A DNA stretch of 64,000 nt from Microbacteriaceae bacterium (GTDB taxonomy: Bacteria; Actinomycetota; Actinomycetes; Actinomycetales; Microbacteriaceae), in contig JAIXWK010000002.1 of NCBI GenBank assembly GCA_027491295.1, positions 308,032 to 372,031 on the forward strand, in the 5' to 3' direction. This document shows positions 53,430-63,800 of the stretch, in pieces (within the stretch, counting starts at the first letter, position 1; each line of letters opens with the position of its first letter). The position numbers and the translations under genes were made by a program. The notes under the pieces were generated by a model. It worked only from the letters and a program-made list of their open reading frames with translations. It had not been told where the DNA came from and made no database searches.

Positions 53430-55271
53430 ATGGGTAGAGCAGTAGGAATCGACCTAGGAACCACCAACAGCGCGGTAACCGTGCTCGAGGCTGGAGAGCC
53501 AAAGGTAATTGCAAACGCAGAGGGCTTCAGAACCACCCCTTCGGTGGTGGCCTTCACAAAGGATGGCAACATCCTGGTTGGCGAGACCGCCAAGCGTCAG
53601 AACGTAACGAACGTTGACCGCACCGTATCCTCCGTAAAGCGTCACATGGGCACCACTTGGAAGTTCAAGGTTGACGACAAGGAGTACACCCCGCAGGAGA
53701 TCTCCGCGCGTATTTTGATGAAGCTAAAGCGCGATGCTGAGACTTACCTAGGTGAGAGCGTGACCGATGCGGTTATTACCGTCCCGGCTTACTTCAACGA
53801 TGCTGAGCGTCAGGCAACCAAGGAGGCCGGCGAGATCGCAGGCCTAAACGTACTTCGCATCATCAACGAGCCAACCGCAGCAGCACTTGCATACGGCCTA
53901 GACAAGGGTAAGGAAGACGAACTTATCCTCGTATTCGACCTCGGTGGTGGAACCTTCGACGTATCTTTACTTGAGGTTGGTAAGGACGATGACTTCTCAA
54001 CCATTCAGGTTCGCGCAACCTCAGGTGATAACCGCCTAGGTGGAGACGACTGGGACCAGAGACTTGTTGACCACCTGGTCAAGAAGTTCAAGGAGACCAC
54101 CGGCGTTGATGTCACAACCGACAAGATTGCACTGCAGCGCCTAAAGGAAGCTTCCGAGCAGGCCAAGAAGGAACTAAGCCAGTCGCTATCGACTCAGGTT
54201 CAGTTGCCATACCTATCTTTGACCGAGTCCGGACCTGCCAACTTAGACGAGACCATCACCCGTGCTCAGTTTGAGTCGCTAACTCAGGACCTACTCGAGC
54301 GCACCCGCAAGCCATTCCAGGATGTAATCAAGGAAGCCGGCGTCAAGGTTGGCGACATTGCCCACGTTGTAATGGTTGGTGGATCGACCCGTATGCCTGC
54401 AGTTTCCGAGCTAGTAAAGAGCTTGCTTGGTGGCCAGGAGCCTAATAAGGGTGTAAACCCTGACGAGGTGGTATCGGTTGGTGCGGCACTTCAGGCCGGA
54501 GTCATCAAGGGTGAGCGCAAGGACGTGCTTTTGATTGACGTTACCCCGCTGTCGCTAGGTATTGAGACCAAGGGCGGCATCATGACCAAGCTGATCGAGC
54601 GCAACACTGCCATTCCGACCAAGCGAAGCGAAACCTTCACTACCGCGGATGACAACCAGCCTTCGGTTTCGATTCAGGTCTTCCAAGGTGAGCGCGATTT
54701 CACCAGGGACAACAAATCGCTTGGAAACTTCGAGCTAACCGGCATTGCCCCAGCCCCACGCGGTATCCCACAGATCGAGGTCACCTTCGACATCGATGCC
54801 AACGGTATCGTGCACGTTTCCGCTAAGGACAAGGGAACTGGCAAGGAGCAGTCCATGACCATCACCGGTGGTTCTTCGCTTTCAACCGAAGACATCGAGC
54901 GCATGGTTAAGGATGCCGAGGAGCACGCAGCCGAGGACAAGAAGCGTCGCGAAGAGGCCGAGACCCGCAACCAGGCCGAGCAGCTTGCCTACTCGACCGA
55001 GAAGCTAATCAAGGACAACGACGACAAGTTGCCTGAGGAAGTAAAGACCGAGGTTCAGGCCGACGTCGATGCCCTCAAGTCAGCACTTGCAGCAGACGAC
55101 ATCGAAGCGGTAAAGAGCGCTCAGGAGAAGCTAATGACCTCACAGCAGAAGCTAGGCGAGGCAATCTATGCCGCGCAGCCTGCTGAGGGCGAAGCTGCTC
55201 CAGAGGCTTCAACCGAAGACGTCGTTGACGCCGAGGTTGTTGAGGACGAGGACGACAAGGACAAGAAGTAA
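53430..55271 (+). CDS. dnaK: Chaperone DnaK (Hsp70)
   Basis: The start [18 protein letters not shown] (53430) has an AAGGAG ribosome-binding site; the open frame upstream contains the operators, not protein. It has 613 residues with the ATPase motifs [17 protein letters not shown] and [17 protein letters not shown], linker [15 protein letters not shown], and an acidic C-terminal tail ([11 protein letters not shown]). First gene of dnaK-grpE-dnaJ-hspR. Confidence 0.97.
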   Translation: MGRAVGIDLGTTNSAVTVLEAGEPKVIANAEGFRTTPSVVAFTKDGNILVGETAKRQNVTNVDRTVSSVKRHMGTTWKFKVDDKEYTPQEISARILMKLKRDAETYLGESVTDAVITVPAYFNDAERQATKEAGEIAGLNVLRIINEPTAAALAYGLDKGKEDELILVFDLGGGTFDVSLLEVGKDDDFSTIQVRATSGDNRLGGDDWDQRLVDHLVKKFKETTGVDVTTDKIALQRLKEASEQAKKELSQSLSTQVQLPYLSLTESGPANLDETITRAQFESLTQDLLERTRKPFQDVIKEAGVKVGDIAHVVMVGGSTRMPAVSELVKSLLGGQEPNKGVNPDEVVSVGAALQAGVIKGERKDVLLIDVTPLSLGIETKGGIMTKLIERNTAIPTKRSETFTTADDNQPSVSIQVFQGERDFTRDNKSLGNFELTGIAPAPRGIPQIEVTFDIDANGIVHVSAKDKGTGKEQSMTITGGSSLSTEDIERMVKDAEEHAAEDKKRREEAETRNQAEQLAYSTEKLIKDNDDKLPEEVKTEVQADVDALKSALAADDIEAVKSAQEKLMTSQQKLGEAIYAAQPAEGEAAPEASTEDVVDAEVVEDEDDKDKK

Positions 55272-55813
55272 TGTCCGAAGAGAACCTTCACTCTGAAGAC
55301 AAAGCTCCTAACGAGGGCGATCAGACCGAGGAAATGACTGAGGAGGGCTCACCAGTTGAGCCCGAATCAGCCTCCTCGGAGACCGACCTAATCGACCGCG
55401 AACTCGAGATATTCCAGGATATGCAGCGACTGCAGGCAGATTTTGTGAACTACCGAGCACGCGTTGAGCGTGACAGAGGCGCAGAGCGCCAGGCGGCAAT
55501 CGCCGAGGCAATCCGAGCTTTCCTGCCGGCCCTTGACGATCTAACCCGCGCACAACTGCACGGCGATCTGCAGGACGGCACCCCAATGGCTGCGGTTGCA
55601 ACCAAGCTCAAGAATGCCGGCGACAAGTTTGGCCTAGTCTCATTTGGCGCGAAGGGCGACAAGTTCGACCCTGAGCTGCACGATGCACTTGTCCAGACTC
55701 CAAACCCAAGCGTCTCTCAGGCAGAAGTTGCCGATGTAATTGAACTTGGCTACCGAATCGGCGAGCGCATGCTGCGCCCGGCGAAGGTAGCAGTATTCGT
55801 TCCTGCGGAGTAG
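55271..55813 (+). CDS. grpE: Nucleotide exchange factor GrpE
   Basis: This 180-residue protein has an acidic N-terminus, the coiled-coil IFQDMQRLQADFVNYRARVERDRGAE and the C-terminal beta domain with FDPELHDALVQTP...VADVIELGYRIGERMLRPAKVAVF. It releases ADP from DnaK. It overlaps the dnaK stop by 1 nt. Confidence 0.94.
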   Translation: MSEENLHSEDKAPNEGDQTEEMTEEGSPVEPESASSETDLIDRELEIFQDMQRLQADFVNYRARVERDRGAERQAAIAEAIRAFLPALDDLTRAQLHGDLQDGTPMAAVATKLKNAGDKFGLVSFGAKGDKFDPELHDALVQTPNPSVSQAEVADVIELGYRIGERMLRPAKVAVFVPAE

Positions 55814-55822
55814 GTGAACTAG

Positions 55823-56737
55823 ATGGCATCTCAAGACTGGGTAGAAAAGGATTTCTACAAGATCCTTGGCGTTGCCAAGGACGTTCCCGAGGCCGAGCTC
55901 AAGAAGGTCTATCGCAAGCTAGCCAAGGCCAATCACCCCGATCTACACCCCGGTGATGCCAAGGCCGAAGCGAGATTCAAGGACATCTCTGAGGCTTATG
56001 ACGTGCTGTCCGATAAGGAGCAGCGCAAAGAGTATGACGCGATTCGTGCAATGGGCGGCGGCGCTCGCTTCCAGCAGGGACCAGGTTCTTCTGGCGGCTT
56101 CGAGGATGTTTTTAGCAACCTCTTTGGCGGCGGTGGAGGATTCCCACAGGGCGGGTTTGGCGGCTTCGGTGGGTTTGGTGGACCGCAGCGCGGTCAAGAC
56201 CTAACCACCAGCTCAACAATCGATTTCATCGACTCGATCAAGGGCACCACGCTCAAGATCAACGTTGGTAGCGAGACTGTGACCCTCAAGGTTCCAGCCG
56301 GTATCCAGGATGGGCAGAAGCTCAAGCTTTCTGGCAAGGGCCAGTCCTCACCAAATGGTGGCCCAAAGGGCGACCTGGTTGTCAGCATCAAGGTGAAGAC
56401 CCACCCGGTCTTCTCGCGCGATGGCGACAACGTTAGAGTCTCGGTGCCGGTAACCATTGCCGAGGCAATCCTGGGTGCCACCATCCAGGTGCCGCTGCTA
56501 GGCGAAGCTCCGGTAAAGCTAAAGGTTGCACCAGGAACTCCAAATGGCCGCACCCTGAGAGTAAAAGGCAAGGGCGTTCAGCGTCTTGGCAAAGAAGGCG
56601 ATCTTTTGGCAACAGTCGAGATCGCAGTTCCCTCGCACGTGAATGAGAAAGCTAAGGCGCTAATCGAGCAGTTTGATAAAGAATTGCCTGAGGAAGATCC
56701 AAGAGCAGATCTAATACAACGAGCCGGAACGCTCTAG
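55823..56737 (+). CDS. dnaJ: DnaJ-family co-chaperone without zinc fingers
   Basis: The 304-residue protein has a J domain with the HPD motif (KANHPDLHPG), a glycine/phenylalanine-rich linker (FGGGGGFPQGGFGGFGG) and the two-part C-terminal substrate domain. The CXXCXGXG zinc-finger repeats of classical DnaJ are absent, as in CbpA-type proteins. It still sits in the main dnaK operon and so is the chief DnaK partner here. Confidence 0.9.
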   Translation: MASQDWVEKDFYKILGVAKDVPEAELKKVYRKLAKANHPDLHPGDAKAEARFKDISEAYDVLSDKEQRKEYDAIRAMGGGARFQQGPGSSGGFEDVFSNLFGGGGGFPQGGFGGFGGFGGPQRGQDLTTSSTIDFIDSIKGTTLKINVGSETVTLKVPAGIQDGQKLKLSGKGQSSPNGGPKGDLVVSIKVKTHPVFSRDGDNVRVSVPVTIAEAILGATIQVPLLGEAPVKLKVAPGTPNGRTLRVKGKGVQRLGKEGDLLATVEIAVPSHVNEKAKALIEQFDKELPEEDPRADLIQRAGTL

Positions 56738-56754
56738 GGACAAAGGAGGCGAGG

Positions 56755-57168
56755 ATGGAACTCAACGAGAACACCCCGCTGTTTGTCATTTCGGTCGCGG
56801 CCGAGCTTGCCAACATGCATCCGCAGACCCTTAGGCAATATGACCGCATGGGCTTGGTCTCTCCCACCAGAACCCTGGGTCAATCCCGCCGCTACACCAT
56901 GACAGATGTCGCAAAACTTCGAGAGATTTCAAGGCTTTCCCAAGAAGGCGTATCGCTTGAGGGAATCAGGCGAGTACTCGAACTTGTAACCGAAAATCAA
57001 AATTTGAAAAACCGGGTTAGAGACCTAGAAGTAGAGCTTGCGAATCAAGTGATGAACCAGCCCGGCAAGCGCGTGTTTGCAGCTGGAGATCAGGGTGTTG
57101 TCAGCCTCAGTCCCGGGCAGCGTCCTGAGCGCAGCGGCTCTGTTGTGCTGTGGCGTAGGACCCGCTAG
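56755..57168 (+). CDS. hspR: Heat-shock repressor HspR (MerR family)
   Basis: This 137-residue MerR-family protein has the DNA-binding FVISVAAELANMHPQTLRQYDRMGLVSPTRTLGQSRRYTMTDV (about residues 10-52) and a coiled-coil (LELVTENQNLKNRVRDLEVEL). It lies in the dnaK operon it controls and binds the HAIR sites upstream of dnaK. Confidence 0.93.
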   Translation: MELNENTPLFVISVAAELANMHPQTLRQYDRMGLVSPTRTLGQSRRYTMTDVAKLREISRLSQEGVSLEGIRRVLELVTENQNLKNRVRDLEVELANQVMNQPGKRVFAAGDQGVVSLSPGQRPERSGSVVLWRRTR

Positions 57169-57245
57169 AAACCCAGATATTCCCTTGCGGGAACGGACCG
57201 GAAAGTTACTTACTTGAGATTGGCTCTCTGACTAAACTTCCAACT

Positions 57246-59210
57246 ATGTCGACTAACGAGCCAAACCGTTCATACGGACAGGGTGCACAGGGTGAAATTG
57301 CTCCAGCAACAAAGAGCAAGATCGGTATCTGGGCCCGCCTGAGATACAACTTCGATAACTCAATTGCCAAGGCCGGCACCTTCGTGCTCTACGTCTTGCT
57401 GTTGATGATGGTGATTGCCCTGATCCTGGTTGGCGTGAAGTCAACGCTGCTGGCTGTTCCAGCTCTTACTCAGGCGGCAGACCCTGCGAACCTAAGCTTC
57501 TTTGATTTGTTCTGGGCTTCGTTTACCAAGATTCTTTCGCTAGGTGGCGAACCAACCTGGGCAGACCGCATTATCGCGGTGATGTACTGGGTCACCACCA
57601 CCGCACTGACCGCAAGCGTCATCGGTTACGTCGTTGGAGCGATCCAGCGCACCTTCGCTCGTCTGCGCAAGGGCCGCAGCCCAATCGTTGATGCAAACCA
57701 CACTTTGATTTTGGGTTGGTCAAGCCGAATCTTCCCAATCCTGCAGGAGATTGCGATTGCGAACGAAAACGTTCGCAAGCCGGTAGTTGTGATTTTTGCT
57801 CCACACGACCGTGAGTTCATGGAGGACGAGATTGAATCTCGTACCGAGAACCTGGGCAAGCTAAAGATTGTTACCCGCAGTGGTGAACCATCTAACCCAA
57901 TTGATCTAAAGCGCACCAACATCTCGAACGCTAAGTCGGTAATCATCTTGGATGCCGACGAAACCGGCGATGCCAATGTGGTTTCCACCGTGCTTGCGGT
58001 CAAGGCCGTGAACTCAAACCCAAACCTCAAGATTGTTGCTGAGCTAGATGACCGCGACACCGCAGAGGCAATCTCGGTTGCAACCCAGGGCCAGGTGCTT
58101 TCGGTTCGCTCCCACGAGGTCATTGCAAGAGTTACCGCGCAGGCATCCCGCCAGCCTGGACTTTCGACTGTGATCCTGGACCTCTTGGACTTCTCCGGCG
58201 ACGAGATCTACTTCAGTGAGATTCCTGCTCTTGAGGGCAAGACCTACGCTGATGCACTTTTGAGCTTCAACACCGCATCCGTAATTGGGCTGGTTGATGC
58301 AAAGGGTCAAACCCACCTAAACCCGAAGCACACCACAAAGATTGCTAAGGGCAGCAGGATCATTGCTATTGCTCAGGACGATGACAAGGTCACCTACACC
58401 GGCACCCGCGAGGAGCTAGTCAAAAAAGCCGCCAAGATTGCGGTGCCTGTTTCCAAGCCTGAACACCTATTGGTTATCGGTTGGTCCGAGATGGGTCGCT
58501 CGGTGATCAACGAGCTAGCTGCATTTTTGCCAAAGGGCTCGACCGTCCACATCTTGGCTCGAAAGAGCTTGGTGGCTGAGGACCAGCTGAAGAGCCTGGA
58601 TTTTGGAACCAACATCAAGGTCACCACCGCTTCTGTCACCGGCGATATCGACGACCTAACTGCAGCCGCAAGCGCAAGGCAATACGACGAGGTAATCGTG
58701 CTTGGCTACCGCAACGCAATCAGCGAGGCTGAAGCAGATGCTCAGACCATGCTGACCATGCTGCAGATGAACCGCTTGTTTGAGGCTCCAAACAATGGCG
58801 TTGAGCCAACCCGTCTGGTGGCTGAGATTCTCGATGGTCGCAAGGCGGAGATTGCTCGAGTAGCAGCGGTTGACGACTTGGTAGTTAGCGACAACCTAGC
58901 CGCACTGCTAATTGCACAGGTTTCCGAGAACCCAGCACTTGCTCCGGTATTTGAAGACCTATTCGACGCCGATGGCGCATCAATTAGCGTCCGCGACATC
59001 GCCCTCTATTCACCGGTGGGCAAGGAGGTTAGCTACGCGCAGTTGGTTGCTAACGCCCGAGCCAAGGGTGAATCAGCGATCGGCTTCCGCTCGGCAGTCA
59101 AGAGCGCTGGCGATGCAGCAGCAGGAGTTGCGCTAAACCCAAGCAAGGAAGCAATGTTCACCCCTAAAAAGGGTGACTCCTTGATCGTGGTAGCTGACGC
59201 CATTCGCTAA
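57246..59210 (+). CDS. CASTOR/POLLUX-like ion channel with RCK-type domains
   Basis: This 654-residue protein begins with two membrane helices (FVLYVLLLMMVIALILVG and WVTTTALTASVIGYVVGAIQ) around a pore-loop segment (FDLFWASFTKILSLG), without the GYG potassium filter. Two cytoplasmic Rossmann/RCK-type domains follow (HTLILGWSSRIFPILQEI, HLLVIGWSEMGRSVINEL). The CASTOR/POLLUX (PF06241) family includes plant nuclear channels; the bacterial forms are unstudied. It may gate potassium or calcium. Confidence 0.8.
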   Translation: MSTNEPNRSYGQGAQGEIAPATKSKIGIWARLRYNFDNSIAKAGTFVLYVLLLMMVIALILVGVKSTLLAVPALTQAADPANLSFFDLFWASFTKILSLGGEPTWADRIIAVMYWVTTTALTASVIGYVVGAIQRTFARLRKGRSPIVDANHTLILGWSSRIFPILQEIAIANENVRKPVVVIFAPHDREFMEDEIESRTENLGKLKIVTRSGEPSNPIDLKRTNISNAKSVIILDADETGDANVVSTVLAVKAVNSNPNLKIVAELDDRDTAEAISVATQGQVLSVRSHEVIARVTAQASRQPGLSTVILDLLDFSGDEIYFSEIPALEGKTYADALLSFNTASVIGLVDAKGQTHLNPKHTTKIAKGSRIIAIAQDDDKVTYTGTREELVKKAAKIAVPVSKPEHLLVIGWSEMGRSVINELAAFLPKGSTVHILARKSLVAEDQLKSLDFGTNIKVTTASVTGDIDDLTAAASARQYDEVIVLGYRNAISEAEADAQTMLTMLQMNRLFEAPNNGVEPTRLVAEILDGRKAEIARVAAVDDLVVSDNLAALLIAQVSENPALAPVFEDLFDADGASISVRDIALYSPVGKEVSYAQLVANARAKGESAIGFRSAVKSAGDAAAGVALNPSKEAMFTPKKGDSLIVVADAIR

Positions 59211-59947
59211 TGCTTGAGGAAATTCGCAAAGACATACGTTCCTTTGCACGCCCGGCTCACGCCATTGACCTGGCTTGGTTTTATAAAACCGGACCCGGTG
59301 AGTATGGCGAGGGCGACAAGTTTCTAGGCGTAAAAGTTCCCGAAACCAGGGCCGTTGCCCGCGAATACAAAAATGCCAGCTGGGAAACAATTCGAGAGCT
59401 TTCTAAGGGCGAGTATCACGAGGATCGACTGTGTGCGGTGGTGATTCTCACCAATCAGTATGAAAAGGCCAAAGACAAAGACTTACGTACTGACCTATTC
59501 AAGAAATACCTAAGTCTTTATGACTCTGGCTGCATCAACAGCTGGGACCTGGTCGACGTATCGGCCAATCGCTTTGGTAAAGAACTAATTGATGACCCAA
59601 GGGCGATTGAGTTTTTGCTCAAGCGCGCTAAGTCCAAAAACCTTTGGATTCAGCGAAGTGCTGTAATCCTGACTTTCCCGATGATTGCGCAGTTTGATAT
59701 GGCACCAACTCTGGCCATCTGCGAAGAGCTGCTTGATCACCCGCACGACCTCATCCACAAAGCAGTGGGCTGGTCACTTCGCGAAGTTGGCAAAAAAGAT
59801 TTGCGCGCGTTGCGCGATTTCCTAGAGCAGCATTCCGCGACCATGCCAAGAACCGCACTTCGATACGCGATTGAGAAGCTTTCTGAGAAAGAACGTCAGG
59901 ACTGGCTTAGTCGGAAAGCTCAAGCACAACAGGAACGTGGTCGCTAG
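59210..59947 (+). CDS. DNA alkylation repair protein, AlkD-like
   Basis: The 245-residue helical-repeat (HEAT-like) protein has the AlkD pattern FYKTGPGEYGEGDKFLGVKVPETRAVAREY, NSWDLVDVSA and WIQRSAVILTFPMI, with conserved W and D residues for recognising cationic bases. It is a glycosylase for alkylated purines. It overlaps the preceding stop by 1 nt and the convergent xth by 41 bp. Confidence 0.88.
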   Translation: MLEEIRKDIRSFARPAHAIDLAWFYKTGPGEYGEGDKFLGVKVPETRAVAREYKNASWETIRELSKGEYHEDRLCAVVILTNQYEKAKDKDLRTDLFKKYLSLYDSGCINSWDLVDVSANRFGKELIDDPRAIEFLLKRAKSKNLWIQRSAVILTFPMIAQFDMAPTLAICEELLDHPHDLIHKAVGWSLREVGKKDLRALRDFLEQHSATMPRTALRYAIEKLSEKERQDWLSRKAQAQQERGR

Positions 59948-60686
59948 GACCCTCGCCCTTGCGCTCATCGCGCTCGATGGATGCACCAACAACTTTTTCG
60001 GTGAGGGATTCAGAGGTTAGGCAGAAGTCGATTCGCATGCCGTTGTTCTTTGGGAAGCAAAGGTCCTTGTAATCCCAGTAGGTGTATTGGCCAGGCACTA
60101 GTTCGCGAACAGTATCGACAAGACCAATCTGCTCAAAGGCCTCAAAGGCTTGGCGTTCAGGCTCGGAGATGTGGGTCTCGAACATCGATAGGTCGTAGAC
60201 ATCACTATCCAGTGGCGCGATGTTGAAATCTCCCATTAGGCAAAGGTCCAAGTCAGGGTTTGCTTCGAGCTGCTCAGCGGTGTTGGCAGCCAGGCGATCA
60301 AGAAACTCCAACTTGTATTCCATGTGTGGGTCTTCAAGACCTCGACCGTGGGGGACGTACAGAGACCAAATTCTCACGCCATTGAATGTCGCACCTATTG
60401 CCCTGGCCTCAACGACGTCTTTGAACTGGGGCTGGTCGGTGAATGAGAACTCGATGTCCTCAGGTTCCAAATCTGCGCGGTAGGCGAAAGCAACGCCATT
60501 CCACTGGTTTAGGCCGTGAGCTACGACCTTGTAACCAATGGCCTCAAAGTCTGCATACGGGAACTGCTCTGGCTTGCATTTGATCTCTTGCATGCCCAGC
60601 ACATCAATTTTAGTGCGCTCCAAAAACTGAGTCACTCTCGGGCTTCTAGCGCGGACAGAGTTCACGTTCCAGGTTGCGATTTTCAC
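59907..60686 (-). CDS. xth: Exodeoxyribonuclease III
   Basis: This 259-residue EEP-family protein has ATWNVNSVRARSPRVTQFL, MQEIKCKPEQF, IWSLYVPHGRG, LMGDFNIAPLDSDVYD, MRIDFCLTSESL and the catalytic GPSDHVPVVLEL. It cleaves at abasic sites and from 3' ends. Its 3' end overlaps the AlkD-like gene by 41 bp in opposite direction, so the two base-excision repair enzymes share the same locus. Confidence 0.93.
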   Translation of the reverse strand: MKIATWNVNSVRARSPRVTQFLERTKIDVLGMQEIKCKPEQFPYADFEAIGYKVVAHGLNQWNGVAFAYRADLEPEDIEFSFTDQPQFKDVVEARAIGATFNGVRIWSLYVPHGRGLEDPHMEYKLEFLDRLAANTAEQLEANPDLDLCLMGDFNIAPLDSDVYDLSMFETHISEPERQAFEAFEQIGLVDTVRELVPGQYTYWDYKDLCFPKNNGMRIDFCLTSESLTEKVVGASIERDERKGEGPSDHVPVVLELSD

Positions 60687-60810
60687 CCCTCAACTCTATC
60701 CAGCCGTGGGATCTCCCAAAGCTTCCGCAAGGTGCATGTTTCAGGACTAACGCAGTGGTCAAAGACCTAGGTTTTACTGAAGGTTTTATGTCTAGGGGTT
60801 GGCTTTGAAG

Positions 60811-63800
60811 ATGGTTTTTGCGAGGCGGTTGGCCGCCAACGCTAGCCTTGCGCTACTTCTTAGCATGGCCTTTGCTGGCGTGGTTACCGAATCGTCCAAT
60901 ACCCCAGCAACCGCATCGGCGAGCGCTTGCCCTTCGGGCTGGACCTTTACCCAGCGAACAGCTTCTACCTCTGATGTGCCCTGGCCTGTCTACTGCCAGA
61001 AAAATTTTGCAGTCTCCACCTCGACTCAGGTCACAAGCCTCTCTCCATGGGCCGAGGAGGTTCATGTTGAGATTTACGGAGCTCCTGGCGGCTCGGGTGG
61101 TGGTGACGCTGGCGTTACCGGCGGCGCATCCGGTTCAGTAGGAAGGGTTGCCGGAACCGTGGCGATTACCGCCGGGGTCAACTTGCAAGTTTCCGTAGGT
61201 GGAGCTGGAACAAATGGCTACGCCAGCGGCCCGGATCCTGCCAGCGGCCCTGCCGGAGGATTTAGCTCAATGGGTTTCACCGGTGGTGCCGGTGGACCGC
61301 GAGGCTGTAGCTTCGGCGGTTGTGGGGGGGATCGTGGTGGTGCAGGTCTCGGTGCTGGCGGTGGCGCAGGATCTGCAGTTTCCTTCAGTGCCCGACTTAT
61401 CGTTGCGGGTGGTGCCGGTGGCGGTGGTGGCGCAAACTGCTTCGGCTGTTCAAACCCAAACGGAGACATTCAGGGTAATGGTGAAGCGGGACAGACTGCT
61501 CAGCTTTACCGCGCTGTGGGAACTTACGTCGGTGGAAACGGTGTTGGCGATAACAGCTGGGGCTTCCGATTCAACGCCAGTGCTGGTGGCGGTGGCGGTG
61601 GTATTCGCGGTGGAAACGGTGGAGCCGTTTCGCTAAAAGGTGGAAATGCAGGCCTTAACACCACCGCTTCAGATTTAGTTACTAGTTACGTTGCTGCAAA
61701 TACGATCCCAAGGCCCGCAGGGGATAGCTCTACCGGTGGATTGGTGATTCTGCGATTCGCAGCCATGCCAGCGGTCGCATCGGTGACCAATGACCAGGGC
61801 ACGGTCTCAAACCAAACTTCATACAGCTTTACTGTCACCTTCTCCGAGCCCATAACCGGGTTTGGTCTTGAGGATGTGCAGCTAACCGGGACTGCCGGCT
61901 CAGTGTCTGGCTGGAACCTTAGCTACACCGCGGCTGGAGATGGTAGAACCTTCTTCGTTCGGGCAGTCCATCCCAATGCTCCATCCGGAACAATCTCACT
62001 CAATGTTTTGGGAACTGGAGTGGTCGCCGGGGATAGGACGGGAGTCAGTAGCCTGAGCTCCACGAATCTCACAATCGACAGAACACCGCCTACGGTTGTG
62101 AGCTCAGTATTTAATCCAACCGCCACCGCTGGCCAGCTTGAAGTAGTCATGACTTTCAGCGAGACCGTCTCGAGCACTGTTGATTGGTCCGCATTTACCT
62201 TTTCCGGAACCTCAGTTGGTTGGAACTCCCAATCGGCAGTGATTTCGGGCAAGACCCTTAGGTTCTTGATTTCCAATTCCAGCCTGGTGGATGACACGGT
62301 TCTGAACTACTCCCTCTGGACAGGCTTCGTAAAAGACCTAAATGGCAACGCCCTGGTCGCATCTCACATGGATTCGTTGGCAATCGACGTTGACCCCGTT
62401 GCAGCGACAATAAGTAGTTCTGTCACAACATTCTCGAGTTCCGTGACAGTCGAAGTTAACTTTGCTGCTCCGGTCACTGGATTGGCAGCGGGCGATTTCT
62501 CCTTTGCCTCCAACACCACCGGCTGCTCGATAACCGGACTAACCGGCTCTGGCAGCAGTTACCAACTAACGGTTGGCACCTGCACCGCCGGCGGCGCAGG
62601 GCAGTTCCAGCTAGCTCTAACTGGCAGTGCTGCGGTATCGCTCCTTGGTGCTCCATCTCCTCTGACAAGGATATTGGGGCCAACAATTTCCTACGATGCC
62701 AAAGTTCCAGTAGCCGGCCTGGTCAGCAAGACGATTTCGGGCACTGTTGCCAGTTATGTAATCAGCTTCTCCGAGCCAATTACTGGTCTTGATGCTTCAA
62801 GAATTTCGATTAGCCACTCTGTTCCAGGCGGGGCGAGCGGATGGTCTATTTCAAGTTTTGTAGACCTTGGCAACAATTACTACAGCTTCACCGTGAACAA
62901 TTCCGCCGCCCCTAATGGAACGGTTTCCTTTAGCTTTGCCGCGGGGGTTACAGACCTCGTTGGAAATGCATTGACCTCACCGACCGTTGGGGCTGGATCT
63001 GTTCTAACTCTGGAGAATCTCCCAACCTTCAACCCCGGTGCCGGTGGACCAATCGCAAAGGTCGGCACCAAGATCGCGCCAGCTTTCGATTTGAATTCTA
63101 GAAACCTCGGAAACTATGGAATTCGAATCGAGATCACAAATGCTCAGGCCGGTGACACCCTTGCGTTCACTAATCAGTCAGGCATAACCAAGGGTGCAGA
63201 TTCCACAAACACCGTTCTTTTCCTTGAGGCCTCCAGCCAGCTTTCTGACGCAACATGGGAAACCGCAATTCAGAGCATTGTCTTCAGCACTTCCAGTACT
63301 ATGACGGTTTCCAGAAACATCCAGTACCACCTGAAACCAGTCAAGGGTTACGACTACACCACTGGCACATACTTCAAGTTTGTGCCTGACGCCGGTGCCT
63401 TGGGCCTCGCTTCCGCACAAACCAGGGCCGCTACCCAGTATTGGTTTGGAATGCAGGGTTATCTCGCTACCCCGACCAGCCTTTCTCAGCAGAAAGCGCT
63501 GCTAGCAGCAGCGCCAACTTCTGGTGCAGCGGCAACCGCAATGTACTGGATTGACATGTTCAACAACACGGGCACCCAAATTGGGATGAACAACAACGGC
63601 ATCGCAAGAGACCTTGCTCTCGATTCGTCCTTTGCTTCTTGGAGTCCAGGCGAACCGAATAACGGCGGAGACCAGTTTGTTCACGTCTACGGCAGCGCAG
63701 ACTCCTGCAACTGGAATGACGTCGATTCAATCGGATCCTCTGTTACCGGTTACGTAGTCGAATATGGCTTGCGCGCCGGAGACCCAACTCCTGATGCGAT

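Noticed and set aside
61199-61636. A 145-codon frame rich in valine and alanine
   Set aside because: It is the out-of-frame reading of the glycine-rich part of the large secreted protein.
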